Shown in pieces: positions 1-6,691 of a DNA stretch of 8,932 bases. The notes beneath the pieces were generated by a model. That model saw nothing but the letters and a program-made list of their open reading frames with translations. It had not been told where the DNA came from and ran no database searches. The stretch is taken from NCBI GenBank assembly GCA_017861215.1, contig JAGFXN010000045.1, positions 1 through 8,932 of the forward strand, written 5' to 3'. This DNA is from Deltaproteobacteria bacterium (GTDB taxonomy: Bacteria; Desulfobacterota; Desulfuromonadia; Geobacterales; DSM-12255). A program made the translations under genes and the position numbers. Every line of letters begins with the position of its first letter. Position 1 is the stretch's first letter.

Positions 1-2086
1 TACCGAATGCCACCGGATTGGCCTGAACTGAAGTTGTCCGCAGCCTGGCCCGGTTAAGGTGGTCTACAGTGCCGAGACCCAGGCCGCTGTGACATGCTGC
101 ACACTGGTCAGCGGTATTCAAGGCATTATGCGTAGCATGGGATCTGCCGATATTGGGATAGACAGCAGCGTTTGGCGGTTTTGCATGGCACGAAACGCAA
201 TTGTTCGGACTTGCCACCGGACTCTGCAAATGGCAGTTCTGACAGCCGGGAGGCTTGACAGTGTTGGCAGGAATCTGATGGCAAGTCAAGCAGTAGGTAA
301 AGTTGTCACGGGCCGTTGCGTTGTGATTATTATACGGAACACCGTGCGGCAGAGAACCGGGGCCGTTTGGATGGCAAAATCTGGTCTGCCCCAGGCCGTT
401 GGCAAATGAGGTGCTGAAACAGCTTGGTGCCTGGACGAGCGGGGCGGTAGCCCCCTGCCGTACATCATGGCAGAGAGCACAGGCTGATGCCCTGTTTCCG
501 GCGGTTCTGTGCGAGTAGGTGCCACTCCCCTGCCAGTCTGTCGGATGCGCTTTGGCAAAAGTGTGACAGCTTGAGCAGGCAGTTGTTTTCGTGCCGTTTG
601 CCAGGGTCAGGCCATCAAAAGAGGTACTCCCCTTCTGACCGTGACAGGACTGGCAGATGGTAAGATCCTTGCTTGCCTCTCCGCCGTGCAGTGATGGCGG
701 AATTGTCGCCGATGGCGCATAGGGGATCTGGTGGAAGTGGCACAGCGTGTTGTTGAAGCAGCCCGCCAGTGTCAAGGTAGCGGGGAACGGCGGCTTGATG
801 GTTGAGTTTGCCCCTGCGGTGTGACAGATGGCGCATGTGCCGGCATTGGCCGGGTCTGTAGTCGTATGCTTCAAGCCTGTATCACTAAACCATGGCTTGG
901 CAGGGTGCGGCGCATTGACACCGAACCCATGGCAGCCGATGGTATTGAGACAGGTTGGCGCCGACCCGTTTATAAAGGCGGCACCGTGACAAACCTGACA
1001 GGAAGAGAATCCGGTTGATGCAGAAGGCGCCTCCTTGGCAACGGTGCCGTGCTGGGATGGAAGTTGCCAGGTTGCAGGATGGCCGACAGTGCCATGGCAT
1101 AAGGTATTGTCGAAGCAGCCGGTAATTCCTTGCGGAGCACCTGCCGCGGGTTTCGTGCCGGAGTTTGCACCGCCGGTGTGGCATTTGGCGCACTGATCGG
1201 CGTTGCTGGTATCACAGGTTGTATGCGAATAGCCGGTACTTGATCGCCACGGTTTGGGGGGATGGGGGGCATTAACCCGATGACACCCTGACGTGCTGAG
1301 ACAACTCTGTTCTGCCGAACCGCCATCGAATTGTGTCCCGTGACAAGTCGTACAGGCACCGAATCCTTTGTCGCCTCCGGCAGGCGCCTTGGCTGCCGCC
1401 CCGTGAGCAGAGGGGAGAGCCCATCCCTGGTCATGGCCTTCGACACCATGGCATAACGTATTATTGAAACATCCTGCAGGGGTGCCGGGCGGTGGAGTTA
1501 CAGACGGCTTTCTGGACGAGTTTGCTCCCGCGGTGTGACAACGTGCACATGATGCGCCATTGCTGGCATCGGTAGTGGAGTGAGTCCTGCCGCCAATGTC
1601 TGATAACCACGGTTTTGGCGAATGGGGTGCCATGACGCCTGTGCCGTGACACCCGGCACTGTTCAGGCACGATTTCCCGGATGATCCCCCGGTGAAGTCT
1701 GAGCCATGACAGGGCTGGCAGTTGACAAATCCGTCCCGTCCCGCAGTAATGGCTTTTGCCGATACACCGTGCGCCGTCGGTGCAGACCAGCCTGCGGGGT
1801 GGTTGCCCGGACCGTTCGGATGGCAGTTGATGCCGTTGTAGGAACTGCTGAAACAGCTTACCCCGCTGATTCCGCCGTTCAGATTTTTTCCGTGGCACTC
1901 AAAACAGGCGCTTGGTCCGGCGATGTAGCCAGCAGGGTGGTTACCGCCGGTACCGGCAGCGGCCCATCCAGGGGGATGCTTGCCGGTACGGGGGTCAATA
2001 TTGGATGCCTTGTCATTGGCTGTGGAGCAGGCAAATAGCGACAGTATCAAGAGGGGAGCAAATACGTTCCTCAGTAGACGTCTCAT
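1..2086 (-). CDS. Large multihaem c-type cytochrome lipoprotein (3' end beyond the window)
   Basis: The frame is open from ATG at 2086 to the left edge: 695 residues, no stop, C-terminus missing. Residues 1-20 form a lipoprotein signal peptide ending in lipobox L17-F-A-C20; Ser at +2 would suit outer-membrane sorting by the E. coli rule. I count 14 CXXCH haem sites (first Cys at 61, 123, 180, 245, 299, 363, 418, 478, 504, 536, 599, 615, 630, 662). There are also 8 expanded C-Xn-CH motifs: CX9CH at 78, CX5CH at 140, 206, 262, 324, 379 and 443, and CX14CH at 556. Residues 119-473 are three tandem repeats. The alternating expanded and canonical motifs recall the Geobacter 'CxxxxCH...CXXCH' domain family, although here I count five, not four, intervening residues. 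AGGAGG lies 8 nt upstream of the start and overlaps the preceding stop. It is last in an operon with a barrel and a five-haem lipoprotein, so the likely role is electron transfer at the outer cell surface. The exact orthologue is not identified. Confidence 0.93.
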   Translation of the reverse strand, partial: MRRLLRNVFAPLLILSLFACSTANDKASNIDPRTGKHPPGWAAAGTGGNHPAGYIAGPSACFECHGKNLNGGISGVSCFSSSYNGINCHPNGPGNHPAGWSAPTAHGVSAKAITAGRDGFVNCQPCHGSDFTGGSSGKSCLNSAGCHGTGVMAPHSPKPWLSDIGGRTHSTTDASNGASCARCHTAGANSSRKPSVTPPPGTPAGCFNNTLCHGVEGHDQGWALPSAHGAAAKAPAGGDKGFGACTTCHGTQFDGGSAEQSCLSTSGCHRVNAPHPPKPWRSSTGYSHTTCDTSNADQCAKCHTGGANSGTKPAAGAPQGITGCFDNTLCHGTVGHPATWQLPSQHGTVAKEAPSASTGFSSCQVCHGAAFINGSAPTCLNTIGCHGFGVNAPHPAKPWFSDTGLKHTTTDPANAGTCAICHTAGANSTIKPPFPATLTLAGCFNNTLCHFHQIPYAPSATIPPSLHGGEASKDLTICQSCHGQKGSTSFDGLTLANGTKTTACSSCHTFAKAHPTDWQGSGTYSHRTAGNRASACALCHDVRQGATAPLVQAPSCFSTSFANGLGQTRFCHPNGPGSLPHGVPYNNHNATARDNFTYCLTCHQIPANTVKPPGCQNCHLQSPVASPNNCVSCHAKPPNAAVYPNIGRSHATHNALNTADQCAACHSGLGLGTVDHLNRARLRTTSVQANPVAFG
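668..1012 (-). repeat. Cytochrome tandem repeat unit 3 (residues 359-473)
   Basis: Third unit, about 115 residues. Motif order is CXXCH (363), CX5CH (379), CXXCH (418), CX5CH (443). Landmarks are APHPAKPW (392-399), CHTAGANS (421-428) and GCFNNTLCH (442-450). Beyond it the periodicity breaks down after one further CXXCH at 478, so the right boundary is approximate. Confidence 0.82.
1013..1366 (-). repeat. Cytochrome tandem repeat unit 2 (residues 241-358)
   Basis: Second unit, 118 residues. Motif order is CXXCH (245), CX5CH (262), CXXCH (299), CX5CH (324). Landmarks are APHPPKPW (273-280), CHTGGANS (302-309) and GCFDNTLCHG (323-332). It carries one additional cysteine, C291, outside the haem motifs. 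Confidence 0.85.
1367..1732 (-). repeat. Cytochrome tandem repeat unit 1 (residues 119-240)
   Basis: First of three in-frame tandem units inside the large cytochrome, 122 residues. Motif order is CXXCH (123), CX5CH (140), CXXCH (180), CX5CH (206). Shared landmarks with the other units are APHSPKPW (153-160), CHTAGANS (183-190) and GCFNNTLCHG (205-214). Confidence 0.85.
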
Positions 2087-2092
2087 CTATCG

Positions 2093-2101
2093 TTCCTCCT
2101 T
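2093..2101 (-). promoter_or_regulatory. Ribosome binding site of the large cytochrome, overlapping the upstream stop codon
   Basis: On the minus strand the TAA stop of the five-haem cytochrome (2100-2102) runs into AAGGAGGAA. The AGGAGG core ends 8 nt before the ATG at 2086. This near-perfect Shine-Dalgarno fixes the start and suggests translational coupling with the gene upstream. Confidence 0.85.
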
Positions 2102-2576
2102 ATCGGTGGCAGGCCATGCAGCGCTCATTGTTGCTCCGGCCATGGCAGCGATAACAGCTTGACGGGTCAAGTTTTCCCTCAATCTTGTGCAGTGTCATAT
2201 AATTGCCCCGGTGCGGCAGTTCCCGATCCGGACGATTGCCATAGAGCAGAGAGGGTTTGATTTCAGTCTTGTTTGTATGGCAGTCGGTGCAGAACGAGCT
2301 TTTGTGGCATGATGCGCAGAGACGGTCATCTGTTGCAGCATAATGCCCGTGGTTTTTGACAAATACTGCCGAGTGGTTGAAGGAGGCAAATGATTTCATG
2401 GTCCCCTTCTGCTGGTCTTCATGGCATTCGCTGCAGCTTATCTGCTGACCTGCCGAGATATAATCCGCATGGGAGCTGTACCCGTTCGGTGTGCCCTTCA
2501 TTCCGGCGCAGGAGACAAGAAAAATGAACAGGCCTACGAGAAGTACGACCATAAAAGAAGTCTGCAGAATCCTCAT
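2100..2576 (-). CDS. Five-haem c-type cytochrome lipoprotein
   Basis: 158 residues, a complete gene. Residues 1-23 are a lipoprotein signal: short N-terminus, hydrophobic run at 8-21, lipobox L20-V-S-C23, Ala at +2. Five CXXCH haem-attachment motifs lie at 48-52, 87-91, 96-100, 141-145 and 153-157. Further histidines (36, 68, 76, 78, 122, 130) are plausible distal ligands for bis-His haems. The protein is nearly all haem scaffold and ends one residue after the last motif. The start is supported by AAAGGAGAG five nt upstream, placed inside the last codons of the barrel gene, whose TGA overlaps this ATG by 4 nt (ATGA). A small penta-haem lipoprotein between a barrel and a bigger lipoprotein cytochrome recalls the Geobacter ext-type conduit clusters; that comparison rests on architecture only. 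Likely role: electron relay at the outer membrane. Confidence 0.94.
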   Translation of the reverse strand: MRILQTSFMVVLLVGLFIFLVSCAGMKGTPNGYSSHADYISAGQQISCSECHEDQQKGTMKSFASFNHSAVFVKNHGHYAATDDRLCASCHKSSFCTDCHTNKTEIKPSLLYGNRPDRELPHRGNYMTLHKIEGKLDPSSCYRCHGRSNNERCMACHR

Positions 2577-3889
2577 TTTTTCTCTCCTTTGTTGTCGTAT
2601 GTCATGTTGTAGGTGAGGCGCACCAACCCTTTGGTCTCGTCCTGATAATCCGGATTTTTGCCGTAACTGATGTCACCTGACAGGGCGAGTGCCGGCGTGA
2701 TGTGATATCCCAGCGAAAATGCGGCTTCATAAGCCGTGTCTTCGCCGTAGATCTTCTCGTCGAACAGCCGGCAGAGAGCCTCGACAGAGGAGAAGTAGGT
2801 CTTCGTGTCATGCATGACATAGGCTCTCAGATTATGATACGAGGCCGAAGACGTCCCGGTGATTGCAAAATTATCTCCCGCCTGCAGGTAGTAGTAACCA
2901 AGACCGCCACGCAGCCTGTTGTCCATGAAGGAAAGCTTCATATCGCCGCCATAACGGTCGGCGTTGCCGATCTCCCGATTGTAGTGTTTGTATCCCAGGA
3001 TTATTTCGGTCGTTTTGTCGAGGTAGTAGGAAGCGGTAATTGCGGTTGTACGGGCTTTGTCACCGGGGTTGACGGCTGCTCCGGAAAACATGGCCCATGA
3101 GTAGAACAGACTCTGTTCCCGCTGATCACTGTATTCGCCGCTGAGTACCAGCCCCGTGGCAGGCCTGAGGTTGAGCAGGTATCGGTGTTCGGCCATTTCA
3201 CTTGTTTCCGTATTGTAGCTGCTATGTCCAACCAGTTCGATGGCCCGGTGCGGACTCAGCCAGATATCTGCGCCAATTTTCCGATTGGTGCCGTTGACAT
3301 AATTGACCAGTGCCGGAGCAGTATCTTCATAGACTCCCGATATCCCGAGCTCAAGAAGCCCTTTGTGGCGAAAGCTGATGCGGCCGCCGGCAATATAATC
3401 ACCCTTGCCGTCGCTGTTTTCTCCGTAGAGATCCTCGGTGTGAACCGTCGCCCCGCCAAAGGCAGAGAGGCCGAACCCGAAGGGGAGGTCAGTGCGGGCG
3501 CTTATCCCGTCAACCTGCTCGTTAATGATCCCTTCCCTGACAAAAAAACGTCCGGCCCGGATATCGGCATCTGTTTTTTCGAAACGATACTGCAGGTAGC
3601 CGTAGGTCAGGTTCCCGTCGGTTTTGCTGTCGCCATAGCTGGTGTCACCCATATCTGCCCGACCCCAGCCGTAAAGATGAAGCGACAGGTTGCCGTCACC
3701 GAGTTTCCTCGCATCCAGGCCGAGGAACTGGGTAAACGGCTGGATATCCTGCTTTGAAGAGCCCGGTATGTCCCGCTGTTCAAAGCGTACAATAGAGGTC
3801 GAGTCGACGGAGATGTCGACTGCATAAACTGCGACCGGAAAAGCCAAGAGGAATGCGGCTGAAAAAAGGGGGGATAGGTTTCTTTTCAT
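2573..3889 (-). CDS. Outer-membrane beta-barrel (porin-like) protein of a cytochrome conduit
   Basis: 438 residues from ATG 3889. A Sec signal peptide covers residues 1-23, with basic MKR, a hydrophobic core and an A-V-Y-A cleavage site. The mature part alternates polar and hydrophobic/aromatic residues in runs of roughly 8-12, separated by Gly/Asp/Asn-rich turns, to the very end (LTYNMTY before a charged tail). This is the pattern of a beta-barrel with perhaps 20 or so strands. I see no cytochrome or enzymatic motif. The reading frame extends 18 codons further upstream to 3943, but only the ATG at 3889 has a good Shine-Dalgarno (AGGAGAG, 5 nt spacing) and a signal peptide directly after it. 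It is the first gene of the operon, overlapping the five-haem lipoprotein by ATGA. Next to two lipoprotein cytochromes, the likely job is to form the channel that houses or docks them. A generic porin is the alternative. Confidence 0.87.
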   Translation of the reverse strand: MKRNLSPLFSAAFLLAFPVAVYAVDISVDSTSIVRFEQRDIPGSSKQDIQPFTQFLGLDARKLGDGNLSLHLYGWGRADMGDTSYGDSKTDGNLTYGYLQYRFEKTDADIRAGRFFVREGIINEQVDGISARTDLPFGFGLSAFGGATVHTEDLYGENSDGKGDYIAGGRISFRHKGLLELGISGVYEDTAPALVNYVNGTNRKIGADIWLSPHRAIELVGHSSYNTETSEMAEHRYLLNLRPATGLVLSGEYSDQREQSLFYSWAMFSGAAVNPGDKARTTAITASYYLDKTTEIILGYKHYNREIGNADRYGGDMKLSFMDNRLRGGLGYYYLQAGDNFAITGTSSASYHNLRAYVMHDTKTYFSSVEALCRLFDEKIYGEDTAYEAAFSLGYHITPALALSGDISYGKNPDYQDETKGLVRLTYNMTYDNKGEKK

Positions 3890-3894
3890 ACATA

Positions 3895-3901
3895 CTCTCC
3901 T
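3895..3901 (-). promoter_or_regulatory. Ribosome binding site deciding the barrel start
   Basis: AGGAGAG on the minus strand lies 5 nt before the ATG at 3889. It selects this start over the in-frame upstream codon at 3943, which has no comparable site and would place a non-signal-like stretch ahead of the signal peptide. Confidence 0.8.
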
Positions 3902-3915
3902 GTAAGTTACTACTG

Positions 3916-3960
3916 TTGCACTATGCCAGGCTTTGAGTGCCAATAGCCTTCCCTTGAAGG
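3916..3960 (-). promoter_or_regulatory. Two inverted repeats in the leader of the conduit operon
   Basis: Inside the predicted 5' leader, minus strand, are two adjacent dyads. The first is CCTTC-AAGG-GAAGG (3947-3960), a 5-bp stem with a 4-nt loop. The second is TTGGCACT (3936-3943) pairing with AGTGCAA (3916-3922), 7 bp with one bulged G and a 13-nt loop. They may be an operator or an RNA structure. I cannot assign them to a known riboswitch class, and short dyads can occur by chance. Confidence 0.35.
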
Positions 3961-3990
3961 TGAATCATGCGGCGCTTTTACTGAGATATC

Positions 3991-4018
3991 AGTATAAAGT
4001 GAGATTTATTGAAGTCAA
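3991..4018 (-). promoter_or_regulatory. Sigma-70-type promoter for the barrel-cytochrome operon
   Basis: On the minus strand TTGACT (4013-4018) is separated by 16 nt from TATACT (3991-3996). Each hexamer differs from consensus at one position. Transcription would begin near 3984 and give a leader of about 95 nt before the barrel ATG. No sigma-54 GG-N10-GC pattern was found in this intergenic region by eye. Confidence 0.6.
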
Positions 4019-4137
4019 ATCGGTCAATGCGAAATTCTGGCAATTATTCATGGGCGCTGCTCCTATTCTGCAACGGGTTGTTTCACCAGTAGTTTTCCCC
4101 ATACCATTTGTGCTATTCTCATTAAACAATTGATTAC

Positions 4138-4143
4138 GAGGTG
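4138..4143 (+). promoter_or_regulatory. Ribosome binding site deciding the thiouridylase-like start
   Basis: GAGGTG lies 4 nt before the ATG at 4148. The reading frame extends to a TTG at 4130, but that codon would have no Shine-Dalgarno of its own and this site would then lie inside the gene, so 4148 is preferred. The further upstream region (4078-4107) offers only a weak -35/-10 pair (TTGTTT, 18 nt, TACCAT), which I do not claim as a promoter. Confidence 0.6.
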
Positions 4144-4147
4144 GATA

Positions 4148-5152
4148 ATGAACCGAACCGCCATTGCCCTTTTTTCCGGAGGGCTTGATTCAACCCTTGC
4201 CATCAAACTGATGCAGGCACAGGGGATACATGTCCATGCCATTCACTTTACCTCCCCGTTTTTTGGGGTATCACCGGATGTGGATAGCGGCAAATATGAC
4301 GCCAGACGGGCGGCTGAGATGCTCGCCGTGCCGCTTACCATTCACAATCTCGGCGCAGATTACCTCGAAATGCTCCGCACCCCGTGCCACGGCTACGGCA
4401 AGGCAATCAATCCATGCATTGACTGTCATGTCTATTTTCTGAAAAAGGCGGGAGAGTTGATGCGCTCATCAGGTGCGGACTTTGTCATTACCGGTGAAGT
4501 ACTGGGACAGCGGCCGATGAGTCAGAGAAAAGACGCCCTCAGAGTCGTAGAAAAGAGCTGCGGTCTTGAAGGGCTGCTGCTCCGGCCTCTTTCTGCCAGG
4601 TTTCTCGAACCTACCATTCCGGAGATTGAAGGGTGGGTTGACAGAAGCATACTCCCTGCCATCAAGGGACGTACCCGCAAAGAGCAGATCCGGTTGGCCA
4701 GGGAGCTTGGCGTTGAGGAGTATCCCGCTCCCGCCGGCGGATGTCTCCTCACCGAAGTTTCATATTCCTCCAAAGTAAGAGACCTTTTCGAGCATACTGA
4801 AACTCTCAAACCGCGCGATTTCAAGCTTCTCCGGCTCGGCCGGCATTTCCGCATAAATATGAATACCAGACTGATAATCGGCCGCAATGAAGAAGAGAAT
4901 CTGCTCCTGGAAACACAGAGAATCGAGGGGGAAACCGCCTTCAGATGGGATGGTGGAGGGAGTCCGCTGGGGCTTCTTCTTGGCGTAGCGACTGAGGAAA
5001 CTTTGCAGACAGCCGGCAGGATACTGCTGCGGTATACCAGGGCGGGAAGGAATACTCCGGCGAAGCTGTGCATCGTCACTGCTGCTGCCGGCACAAGCTT
5101 CTCCTGCTGCAATGAGTTTACTGCTGAGGATATTGAGCGGTTCCGGATTTGA
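4148..5152 (+). CDS. PP-loop ATPase related to ThiI/MnmA tRNA thiouridylases
   Basis: 334 residues from ATG 4148. The N-terminal SGGLDS (10-15) is the PP-loop used by ATP pyrophosphatases to adenylate a substrate. NPCIDC (88-93) and PAGGC (195-199) supply cysteines placed like the sulfur-carrying cysteines of MnmA. TGEVLGQRPMSQ (115-126) resembles the ThiI signature around its catalytic region. There is no N-terminal THUMP domain as in ThiI. The last 110 or so residues (about 225-334, including IIGRNEEEN) are not a standard MnmA C-terminus and may be an NFACT-R-like RNA-binding domain; I hold this only as a possibility. The likely activity is sulfur insertion into a tRNA uridine, in the cytoplasm, with the position unassigned. 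The gene stands alone, divergent from the conduit operon and convergent with prsR. The CXXCH at 90-94 is not a haem site here because there is no signal peptide. Confidence 0.85.
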   Translation: MNRTAIALFSGGLDSTLAIKLMQAQGIHVHAIHFTSPFFGVSPDVDSGKYDARRAAEMLAVPLTIHNLGADYLEMLRTPCHGYGKAINPCIDCHVYFLKKAGELMRSSGADFVITGEVLGQRPMSQRKDALRVVEKSCGLEGLLLRPLSARFLEPTIPEIEGWVDRSILPAIKGRTRKEQIRLARELGVEEYPAPAGGCLLTEVSYSSKVRDLFEHTETLKPRDFKLLRLGRHFRINMNTRLIIGRNEEENLLLETQRIEGETAFRWDGGGSPLGLLLGVATEETLQTAGRILLRYTRAGRNTPAKLCIVTAAAGTSFSCCNEFTAEDIERFRI

Positions 5153-5278
5153 ACCGGGTCATATTTCGATTACGCCTTGTTGCCTGCCGACTGCTCCACC
5201 AACCGGTAAAGCAGAGGGCTACAGTTGCTGCCGCTAGCCGTTTGCTGCCATGGCTCGGAGACTCCACAACCCGAAGCG
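5153..5278. other. Convergent intergenic gap, no clear gene or terminator
   Basis: The gap separates two convergent genes. The best dyad is GGCTA (5217-5221) with TAGCC (5235-5239), a weak 5-bp stem without a following T-run on either strand. No convincing intrinsic terminator, RNA gene or ORF was seen. Confidence 0.5.
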
Positions 5279-6670
5279 TCATTCAGCTTCCGGCCCATGC
5301 CAATCTTTTTTCAGCCCATGTTTTTTCATCAGGTCGTAGAATGTCGGCCTGCTGACCCCCAACTCCTCGGCAGCTTTCAGAATATTATCCGTATGGCGTT
5401 CTATGGCGGCACCGATCATCTCCCGCTCAAGCTTGTTGCGCGCCTCCCGCAACGTGATGATCTCCTGGGAAAAGTGCTGCTGCTCATCCGCTTGCTGTTT
5501 CACGCCTAAATCAGAAGGCTTGATGCTGGTAGTATCCGTCATGATGATTGCACGCTGAACGCGGTTTCTTAACTCCCTTACATTACCGGGCCAATCATGG
5601 GATTGGAGGAATGATACGGCAGCTGAGCTGAAGTGCCGCACCCTTTTCTTGTGCTCATGATTAAACAGCTGCAGAAAATAATGAGCAAGCAGCATGATGT
5701 CATCTCCCCGCTCCCGAAGAGGCGGCAGGTTGATCGTAATCACACTGATGCGGTAATAGAGGTCCTCACGGAAACGTCCCTCGCTGATAGCCTTGACGGT
5801 ATCAACATTGGTGGCACAGACCGTCCGGGTATCAACCGGAATATCCTCGCGGCCACCGACTCTTTGAATGGTGCCTTCCTGAAGAAAGCGCAGCAGTTTC
5901 ACCTGCAGGTTGACCGGTAGTTCGCCGATTTCATCAAGAAAAAGGGTCCCTTTGTGGGCATACTGCAATTTCCCCTGGACAGTTGCATGTGCACCGGTAA
6001 ATGAACCCCGCTCATGGCCGAAGAACTCCGACTCCAGAAGATTTTCCGGGATTGCCCCGCAATTGATCGGGATAAACGGACCCTTATTGCGGAAACTCGC
6101 CTCATGAATGGCCCGTGCCACCAGTTCTTTGCCAGTGCCGCTCTCTCCGGTAATAAATATCGGCACGTCCGATGTTGCCACTTTCCTGATGGTGGAAAAC
6201 ACCGTTAGCATCTCAGGGCAATGGCCTATTATGCCCCCCATGTCCGAAGATTTCACTTCCATGGCACTTTGCAAGGAGCGATTTTGCTCCTCTATATTGG
6301 CCAAGTGGAAAGCACGATTGATGATAACCTTGAGTTCGCTGAGTACTGGAGGCTTCGCGTAAAAGTCATAGGCACCCATCTGCATCGCTTTCAGTGCATT
6401 TTCACGCTCATCGTTGCCGGTCAGCATGATGATTTTCGTGGTCGGGCTCTGGTCAATCAGTTCGGCCAGACAGCGAAATCCTTCGATAGAGCTGTCTTCG
6501 TGGGGAGGTAAACCCAGATCGAGGATTACCACGCTGGGTTGATGCTTCTTGAAGATAGCGAGACCTTCAGTTACATCTCCAGCCAAAAGCACCGCATACT
6601 CATCACCCAATCCCCACTTCAATTGCTGCCGGATATCCTGATTGTCATCGACGATCAATAATTTTTCCAC
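5279..6670 (-). CDS. prsR: PrsR, sigma-54-dependent response regulator of the exosortase/PEP-CTERM type
   Basis: 463 residues with a GTG start at 6670. The receiver domain (about 1-125) has acidic D8/D9, phospho-acceptor D51 in VVILDLGLPP, T84 and K106. The AAA+ activator domain has Walker A GESGTGKE (175-182), the sigma-54 contact loop as GSFTGA (222-227, usual GAFTGA) and Walker B GTLFLDEIGE (241-250). The C-terminus ends in a Fis-type helix-turn-helix (NILKAAEELGVSRPTFYDLM). DLGLPP, the TGNDERENALKA stretch and GAYDFYAKP are characteristic of the PrsR family, which is about this length. It follows prsK by 21 nt, with GGGAGGG just ahead of the GTG; an ATG two nt upstream is out of frame. 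Role: phosphorylated by PrsK, it would activate sigma-54 promoters of exopolysaccharide/PEP-CTERM genes. No target promoter is evident inside this window. Confidence 0.93.
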   Translation of the reverse strand: MEKLLIVDDNQDIRQQLKWGLGDEYAVLLAGDVTEGLAIFKKHQPSVVILDLGLPPHEDSSIEGFRCLAELIDQSPTTKIIMLTGNDERENALKAMQMGAYDFYAKPPVLSELKVIINRAFHLANIEEQNRSLQSAMEVKSSDMGGIIGHCPEMLTVFSTIRKVATSDVPIFITGESGTGKELVARAIHEASFRNKGPFIPINCGAIPENLLESEFFGHERGSFTGAHATVQGKLQYAHKGTLFLDEIGELPVNLQVKLLRFLQEGTIQRVGGREDIPVDTRTVCATNVDTVKAISEGRFREDLYYRISVITINLPPLRERGDDIMLLAHYFLQLFNHEHKKRVRHFSSAAVSFLQSHDWPGNVRELRNRVQRAIIMTDTTSIKPSDLGVKQQADEQQHFSQEIITLREARNKLEREMIGAAIERHTDNILKAAEELGVSRPTFYDLMKKHGLKKDWHGPEAE

Positions 6671-6691
6671 ATTCCCTCCCAGTCCCAGCGG

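Noticed and set aside
59..2038. Several open frames of 60-160 codons on both strands across the left 2 kb.
   Set aside because: They are shadows of the continuous multihaem cytochrome frame, lack recognisable domains and Shine-Dalgarno sites, and are explained by its repetitive Cys/His/Gly/Pro composition.
3916..3943. TTGGCAC followed by TGGCATAGTGC as a sigma-54 -24/-12 promoter for the barrel operon.
   Set aside because: No GG and GC pair has the required 10-nt spacing; the observed spacings are 6, 8 or 13.
3901..3985. Possible c-di-GMP (GEMM-I) riboswitch in the conduit leader, because of a hairpin followed by CAAAGCC.
   Set aside because: The conserved GGCAAACC and GGTAGCGGGG parts are absent and the spacing does not fit, so only a chance fragment matches.
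4415..4429. CXXCH haem motif (residues 90-94) in the plus-strand PP-loop gene.
   Set aside because: The protein has no signal peptide or membrane segment, and the cysteines sit where MnmA-type sulfur-transfer cysteines are expected.
5143..5215. tRNA-like stretch on the minus strand: CCGG-TTCAAAT-CCGG looks like a T-arm, with an A-box-like stretch nearby.
   Set aside because: The T-stem has only four pairs, the D-stem and anticodon stem do not pair, no acceptor stem closes, and the T-arm falls inside the end of the thiouridylase-like gene.
5217..5243. Intrinsic terminator between the two convergent genes.
   Set aside because: The stem is only five pairs with a long loop, and no T-run follows on either strand.
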